This document shows, one piece after another, positions 5,552-5,596 of a stretch of DNA of 5,596 bases (positions are counted from its first letter, which is position 1; each line of letters starts with the position of its first letter). Under the pieces are notes generated by a model that did no database searches, had not been told where the DNA came from, and saw only the letters and a program-made list of their open reading frames with translations. The translations under genes and the position numbers were made by a program. Source of the stretch: Candidatus Rokuibacteriota bacterium (GTDB lineage Bacteria; JAUVQV01); NCBI GenBank assembly GCA_030609125.1, contig JAUWCW010000152.1, positions 1 through 5,596 of the forward strand, read 5' to 3'.

Positions 5552-5596
5552 TCCTCCCCCCTCTGCCCGGCGGGGAGCAGGACAATCACTTCTTCC
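5548..5596 (-). CDS. mreC: MreC C-terminal end (partial)
   Basis: Reading the minus strand from the window edge gives 15 codons, EEVIVLLPAGQRGEE, then TGA at 5548-5550. The E-[EV]-V-hydrophobic-VLL ending is the usual last strand of the MreC periplasmic beta domain. The position directly before mreD, with the stop overlapping the mreD start by the GTGA arrangement, is the standard mreC-mreD junction. MreC is a membrane-anchored periplasmic scaffold that activates PBP2/RodA. Only this tail is visible, so the identification rests mainly on gene order. Confidence 0.72.
   Translation of the reverse strand, partial: EEVIVLLPAGQRGEE

Overview
The window is a piece of a GC-rich bacterial chromosome holding mostly housekeeping genes. 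The best anchor is a minus-strand block in the order mreC (last 15 codons only), mreD, mrdA (PBP2) and rodA. This is the rod-shape (elongasome) operon of Gram-negative rods. The protein style and the neighbouring genes fit a Desulfuromonadota/Desulfobacterota-like bacterium, but that is inference from remembered family resemblance and is not a placement.

Layout from left to right: (1) 1-543, plus strand, the C-terminal part of a PlsC-type acyltransferase whose first residues lie outside the window. (2) 544-603, plus strand, a 19-codon ORF starting directly after the plsC stop, with a strong Shine-Dalgarno sequence and a possible promoter inside the end of plsC. It encodes MKKTYIRPRIVGTSGVHPC and is the least explained item here. 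(3) 620-928, minus strand, a small FmdB-family zinc-ribbon protein with a Lys/Arg/Pro-rich tail. (4) 929-1087, an intergenic region with two divergent sigma70-like promoters, one for the zinc-ribbon gene and one for the tRNA. (5) 1088-1163, plus strand, tRNA-Gly(CCC) with encoded CCA. (6) 1185-2018, plus strand, a PHP-domain phosphoesterase of the YciV/RNase AM type, 21 nt behind the tRNA and probably on the same transcript. (7) 2005-5596, minus strand, rodA, mrdA, mreD and mreC, tightly packed, with rodA overlapping the PHP gene tail to tail by 14 bp.

MrdA (transpeptidase) and RodA (SEDS glycosyltransferase) form the core peptidoglycan polymerase of lateral wall growth, and MreC and MreD are its membrane scaffold and regulators. 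PlsC works in phospholipid synthesis. The tRNA and the PHP enzyme belong to translation and RNA/nucleotide turnover. I found no mobile element, CRISPR array, phage gene or defence system, and every gene-free stretch is shorter than 300 bases. The items worth a second look are the micro-ORF behind plsC, the hairpin after its UGA codon, the tRNA/PHP pairing and the overlapping convergent gene ends.
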